A stretch of DNA of 64,000 bases, from assembly GCF_004345325.1 (NCBI RefSeq), contig NZ_SLVJ01000002.1:62001-126000 (forward strand), given 5' to 3'. Positions 60,644 through 64,000 of this stretch are shown one piece after another. The notes under the pieces were generated by a model. That model searched no databases and was not told the DNA's origin. It saw nothing but the letters and a program-made list of their open reading frames with translations. How positions within the stretch are numbered: position 1 is the first letter of the stretch; every line of letters starts with the position of its first letter. The stretch comes from Acinetobacter calcoaceticus (GTDB lineage: Bacteria; Pseudomonadota; Gammaproteobacteria; Pseudomonadales; Moraxellaceae). The translations under genes were made by a program, and so were the position numbers.

Positions 60644-61318
60644 TTAGGATTTGCTAGGCCGATTGGCACCAAAGTCATATCGATCTGGCCATTGGCAGAC
60701 ATCAGAGACTACACATTCAGCACATTTCGGTTTACGTGCAATACAACAATAACGTCCATGTAGGATTAGCCAGTGATGCGCATCAAGGATAAATTCTTTT
60801 GGAATCACTTTGATTAAGCGCTGCTCAACCTCAATCACATTCTTACCAACGGCTAGGCCAGTCCGATTGCCCAGTCTAAAGATATGCGTATCCACCGCCA
60901 TGGTTGGATGACCAAAGGCAGTATTCAGTACCACATTGGCCGTTTTACGGCCTACACCAGGCAATGCTTCCAAATCTGCTCGATTATCAGGGACTTGACT
61001 CTGATGTTTCTCGATAAGCATCTGACAGGCTTTATGCACATTTTCGGCTTTGGCATTGTACAAACCCAGCGTTTTTATATAGTTTTTCAGGCCATCAACG
61101 CCTAAGGCATAAATTTTTTCTGGGGTATTGGCGATTGGAAATAATCGATCCGTGACTTTATTGACACTGACATCTGTGGATTGCGCTGAAAGGGTGACGG
61201 CAACAAGCAGTTCAAAAGGATTAGAAAAATTGAGTTCAGTCTCTGGATGCGGTCGTTGTTCACGCAAGCGCTCAAAAAAAATCTGCACTTGTTTGCGGGT
61301 CATATTTTTGATGGCCAT
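60644..61318 (-). CDS. nth: Endonuclease III Nth
   Basis: DNA glycosylase/AP lyase for oxidised pyrimidines. 224 residues. The helix-hairpin-helix is LEALPGVGRKTANVVLNTA with catalytic Lys125, and the catalytic Asp143 is in AVDTHIFRLGNRTG. The 4Fe-4S site at the end is C-x6-C-x2-C-x5-C in CIARKPKCAECVVSDVC. It begins 3 bp after the stop of an RnfB-like gene, so they share a transcript. In E. coli nth is also the last gene of the rsx (rnf) operon. Confidence 0.96.
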   Translation of the reverse strand: MAIKNMTRKQVQIFFERLREQRPHPETELNFSNPFELLVAVTLSAQSTDVSVNKVTDRLFPIANTPEKIYALGVDGLKNYIKTLGLYNAKAENVHKACQMLIEKHQSQVPDNRADLEALPGVGRKTANVVLNTAFGHPTMAVDTHIFRLGNRTGLAVGKNVIEVEQRLIKVIPKEFILDAHHWLILHGRYCCIARKPKCAECVVSDVCQWPDRYDFGANRPSKS

Positions 61319-61321
61319 GGC

Positions 61322-62116
61322 TTAAGTCCCTTGCAAGTTATTCAATTGCTTTTGTAAGTCGATCAATTGTTGTTGTTTGATTGGATCTGGACGAACAGCC
61401 AGTTGTTTCTCTAATTTTTTGAGTTGTGATCTCACTTTAGCCAATTCAATCGTGCTTTTTGCATCAATACTGGAGACCGCAGTTTCGGTGTTAGAGGGTA
61501 TCTGTATGTTAGGAAGTAGCGTGTCTTTTTGAGAGAATTGAGCAAATAACTGGGTGTCGATCTCAGCACGAACCACAGGGCCTTTACGGGTGAGGCGACG
61601 GCTTTCTTCGCGTTGTATATGTGCATAATAACGTGAACGTAAATCGTCTTGCTCTGCAATACGCTGCTGTTCTGCAGGTACAATTTGAATATCTTCCACC
61701 AGATCAATACAGTCTACCGGGCAAGGTGGAATACAGAGTTCACAGCCAGTGCACAGATCGGTGAGGATACTGTGCATCACTTTCGCACTCCCAATAATCG
61801 CATCCACGGGGCAAGCGCTAATGCATTTGGTGCAGCCAATGCATTCATCTTCGCGAATGACTGCTTTCATTCGCTGTGGACGACCATCAGTTTGAATCGG
61901 CCAGACACTTTGCTCTGCGATCAAAGCTGGGCGATTGAGCAGGCGTGCCAATTCATCTGCTACAGGTTGACCACCCGGTATACACTTGTTGGCAGCTTCA
62001 CCCGCAACGATCGATTGGGCATAAGGTAGGCATCCATCGCGATGTCCGCATAAACCGCATTGGGTTTGCGGCAGGAGTGCATCAATCTGTTGGATGAGTT
62101 GGGTATGTAAAATCAT
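61322..62116 (-). CDS. RnfB-like ferredoxin protein (RsxB type)
   Basis: 264 residues. An N-terminal Fe-S domain is seen in [20 protein letters not shown] (C-x2-C-x4-C type), with the fourth Cys in [10 protein letters not shown]. Two 4Fe-4S motifs follow: [16 protein letters not shown] and [19 protein letters not shown]. The C-terminal 80 residues form a helical tail. Rnf/Rsx subunit B normally has an N-terminal membrane helix, and this one starts directly with the Fe-S domain. No rnfA, C, D, G or E is next to it, so it may serve another partner such as the adjacent [4Fe-4S] enzyme Nth; that is inference. Confidence 0.8.
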   Translation of the reverse strand: MILHTQLIQQIDALLPQTQCGLCGHRDGCLPYAQSIVAGEAANKCIPGGQPVADELARLLNRPALIAEQSVWPIQTDGRPQRMKAVIREDECIGCTKCISACPVDAIIGSAKVMHSILTDLCTGCELCIPPCPVDCIDLVEDIQIVPAEQQRIAEQDDLRSRYYAHIQREESRRLTRKGPVVRAEIDTQLFAQFSQKDTLLPNIQIPSNTETAVSSIDAKSTIELAKVRSQLKKLEKQLAVRPDPIKQQQLIDLQKQLNNLQGT

Positions 62117-62450
62117 GTTTCAGAAAACTTTTTAGTCAATATGCAGATGAAAAGTGCAGCAGCGTAGTTTAACACGAATGTCATATCGATGCCGATTGGA
62201 ATTTGGGTGAAAAATTGCGCTATTAATGGTCATATTTTTTTAGTCATCATTTTTTGAATAGTGACTTAATTGACAAAATAGACAAGTTTGCTTTCAACTT
62301 AAACTGTTGAAATTATAGCTTATAAGAAAAAACATGCTAAAAAGTGTTGTAGATTGTTATCAAAAGATATTTAATACTTTGCGCCAAAACAAATCATTTT
62401 TTTGTGTTACATGACCGATTTTGTGTCACCTTCTGCTGAGGAATAGTGCG
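62117..62450. other. Gene-free divergent promoter region before gdhA
   Basis: 334 bp, AT-rich, between the RnfB-like gene and gdhA, which run in opposite directions. A TTGACA hexamer occurs at 62270-62275 but no well-spaced -10 is clear. I see no RNA gene. Confidence 0.4.
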
Positions 62451-63794
62451 TTGAAATATACTAGCTTAAATGACTTTTTAGATTACGTAAAAGCGAGAGA
62501 TCCAAATCAACCTGAGTTTTTGCAAGCGGTTGAAGAAGTAATGACCAGTTTGTGGCCATTTATTGAGAAAAACCCGCAATATGCTGACTATGGATTGCTT
62601 GAACGTCTTGTAGAGCCAGAACGTGCTATTCAATTTAGAGTATCTTGGTTAGATGACAAGGGCCAAACCCAAGTCAACCGTGCTTTTCGTATCCAATATA
62701 ATTCTGCAATTGGTCCGTTTAAAGGGGGGATGCGTTTTCACCCTTCGGTCAACTTGTCGATCTTAAAGTTTTTAGGCTTTGAACAAACCTTTAAAAATGC
62801 TTTAACCACATTGCCGATGGGCGGTGGTAAAGGCGGATCTGATTTTAACCCTAAAGGTAAATCAGAAGGTGAAATCATGCGTTTCTGCCAAGCCTTAATG
62901 GTGGAGTTGTATCGTCACTTGGGTTCAAACACAGATATTCCTGCGGGCGATATCGGTGTAGGTGGACGAGAAGTCGGCTATATGGCGGGCATGATGAAAA
63001 AGCTCAGCAATGACACTTCATGTGTATTTACCGGTAAAGGCATGTCTTTCGGTGGTTCATTGGCACGTCCAGAAGCGACAGGTTTTGGTACCGTATATTT
63101 TGCTGAAGAAATGCTGAAAACACGCGGTGAAAACTTCCAAGGCAAAGTGGTTGCAATCTCTGGTTCTGGCAACGTTGCTCAATATGCTGCTGAAAAAGCC
63201 CTATTTTTAGGTGCTAAAGTGGTTTCACTTTCTGATTCAAATGGTACGGTTTACTTTAAAGATGGCCTAACCGATGAATTGTTGTTGGAAGTGATGGAAC
63301 TGAAAAATGTCAAACGCGGTCGTATGTCTGAGTTTGCAGCTAAACATGGCTTTGAATATCTCGAAGGCAAGCGTCCTTGGGGCATCAAATGTGATATCGC
63401 TTTACCATGTGCCACACAAAATGAGTTGCATGCTGAAGATGCAGATATCTTGCTCGCCAATGGCGTGATGTGTGTTGCTGAAGGTGCCAATATGCCTTCT
63501 ACACTTGGTGCGGTTGAGAAATTTGTAGAAGCCAAAATCTTGTATGCACCAGGTAAAGCCTCGAATGCCGGTGGTGTTGCCACTTCTGGTTTGGAAATGT
63601 CACAAAATGCCATTCGTCTTGGTTGGACTTTTGAAGAAGTTGACGAGCGTTTACATGCGATTATGAAAGAAATCCATCGTAACTGTGTCAAATTCGGTAC
63701 TCAAGCGGATGGCACGATTAACTATGTTGATGGTGCAAATATCGCTGGTTTCGTGAAAGTTGCCGATGCAATGATTGCGCAAGGTGTATTCTAA
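62451..63794 (+). CDS. gdhA: NADP-type glutamate dehydrogenase GdhA
   Basis: Makes glutamate from 2-oxoglutarate and ammonia. From a TTG at 62451, 8-9 nt after GAGGA, it is 447 residues, exactly the length of the E. coli enzyme; a longer frame starts upstream but lacks a better site. Motifs: IGPFKGGMRFHPSVNLSILK, catalytic LPMGGGKGGSDFNPKGKS, DIPAGDIGVGGREVGYM, and nucleotide loop VAISGSGNVAQYAAEKAL. Position alone after the TCA genes suits its use of 2-oxoglutarate. A terminator follows. Confidence 0.95.
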   Translation: MKYTSLNDFLDYVKARDPNQPEFLQAVEEVMTSLWPFIEKNPQYADYGLLERLVEPERAIQFRVSWLDDKGQTQVNRAFRIQYNSAIGPFKGGMRFHPSVNLSILKFLGFEQTFKNALTTLPMGGGKGGSDFNPKGKSEGEIMRFCQALMVELYRHLGSNTDIPAGDIGVGGREVGYMAGMMKKLSNDTSCVFTGKGMSFGGSLARPEATGFGTVYFAEEMLKTRGENFQGKVVAISGSGNVAQYAAEKALFLGAKVVSLSDSNGTVYFKDGLTDELLLEVMELKNVKRGRMSEFAAKHGFEYLEGKRPWGIKCDIALPCATQNELHAEDADILLANGVMCVAEGANMPSTLGAVEKFVEAKILYAPGKASNAGGVATSGLEMSQNAIRLGWTFEEVDERLHAIMKEIHRNCVKFGTQADGTINYVDGANIAGFVKVADAMIAQGVF

Positions 63795-63839
63795 GTACAG
63801 CAAGTAGCACATTGAATCGCCTTGAAAAAGGCTGAACAT

Positions 63840-63870
63840 AAAAAAACCGATGCCAGTGCATCGGTTTTTT
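63840..63870. terminator. Bidirectional terminator after gdhA
   Basis: AAAAAACCGATGC / GCATCGGTTTTTT around a short loop, between gdhA and a convergent gene that runs off the window. Confidence 0.88.
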
Positions 63871-63917
63871 TATATGTTATTCAATGCTATAGCTTTTCTA
63901 TAGCATTGAGATTGTGA

Positions 63918-64000
63918 TTATTTGATTTGTTCACGTTCCACAATCATGTCTTGAACATAGGCGTATTTTGATTGATCCGCAGCAGGATTTTTAATTTCAT
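63918..64000 (-). CDS. C-terminal fragment of an unidentified protein
   Basis: The minus strand is open from the window edge to a TAA at 63918-63920, giving a 26-residue C-terminus that ends DMIVEREQIK. It is convergent with gdhA and shares its terminator, which supports a real gene end. Too short to identify. Confidence 0.45.
   Translation of the reverse strand, partial: EIKNPAADQSKYAYVQDMIVEREQIK

Overview
The window is chromosomal DNA from a gammaproteobacterium that is almost certainly Acinetobacter or a very close relative. The evidence is the moderately AT-rich composition, the gene order citrate synthase / sdhCDAB / sucAB-lpd / sucCD with gltA opposed to sdh, the order hemA // TPR protein-lolB-ispE-tRNA-Gln-prs-rplY-pth, and three secreted proteins resembling the Acinetobacter FilA family. 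Almost all of it is core chromosome. I see no insertion sequence, prophage, integrase, CRISPR array or replication origin.

Layout. 1-10.3 kb holds small conserved genes: UPF0149, DedA, trhO, a DUF1289 protein, a LysE-type exporter, a TetR regulator facing an HPP membrane protein across a perfect 16-bp palindrome, ribB behind an FMN riboswitch, a TonB-like gene that looks frameshifted, and a DUF2157/GDYxxLxY membrane pair. 10.3-23.8 kb holds panD, pth, rplY, prs, four identical tRNA-Gln genes, ispE, lolB and a TPR protein, then divergent hemA, dnaG, bamD, rluD, pgeF and a flavodoxin-like reductase. 23.9-28.5 kb holds three tandem paralogous secreted proteins, the most lineage-specific part of the window. 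28.6-34.9 kb holds smpB, coaD, a ferredoxin, RNase P RNA, two identical tRNA-Met cassettes around an RDD protein, an unknown helical protein and nadE. 35.2-39.5 kb holds a small HExxH protein and a three-gene oxidative cluster (PF10118-type protein, SDR, flavin monooxygenase).

39.6-53.7 kb is a TCA-cycle block: gltA on the minus strand, then sdhCDAB, sucA-sucB-lpdA and sucC-sucD on the plus strand. Together these cover citrate formation and the route from 2-oxoglutarate through succinyl-CoA and succinate to fumarate. Two long untranslated gaps (about 1.07 kb before sdhC and 0.6 kb before sucA) and several inter-gene hairpins suggest RNA-level control. 53.7-64 kb holds small envelope proteins, rsmD, mrdA (PBP2), a DUF445 protein, adk, nth beside a stand-alone RnfB-like ferredoxin, and gdhA.

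I found no clearly new multi-gene system. The best leads are the triplicated FilA-like locus with its duplicated leader, the TetR/HPP palindrome, the long structured gaps in the TCA block, the frameshifted TonB-like gene, and the RnfB-like gene next to nth without the rest of an Rnf complex. All family assignments come from reading motifs and from recall; no database search was run.
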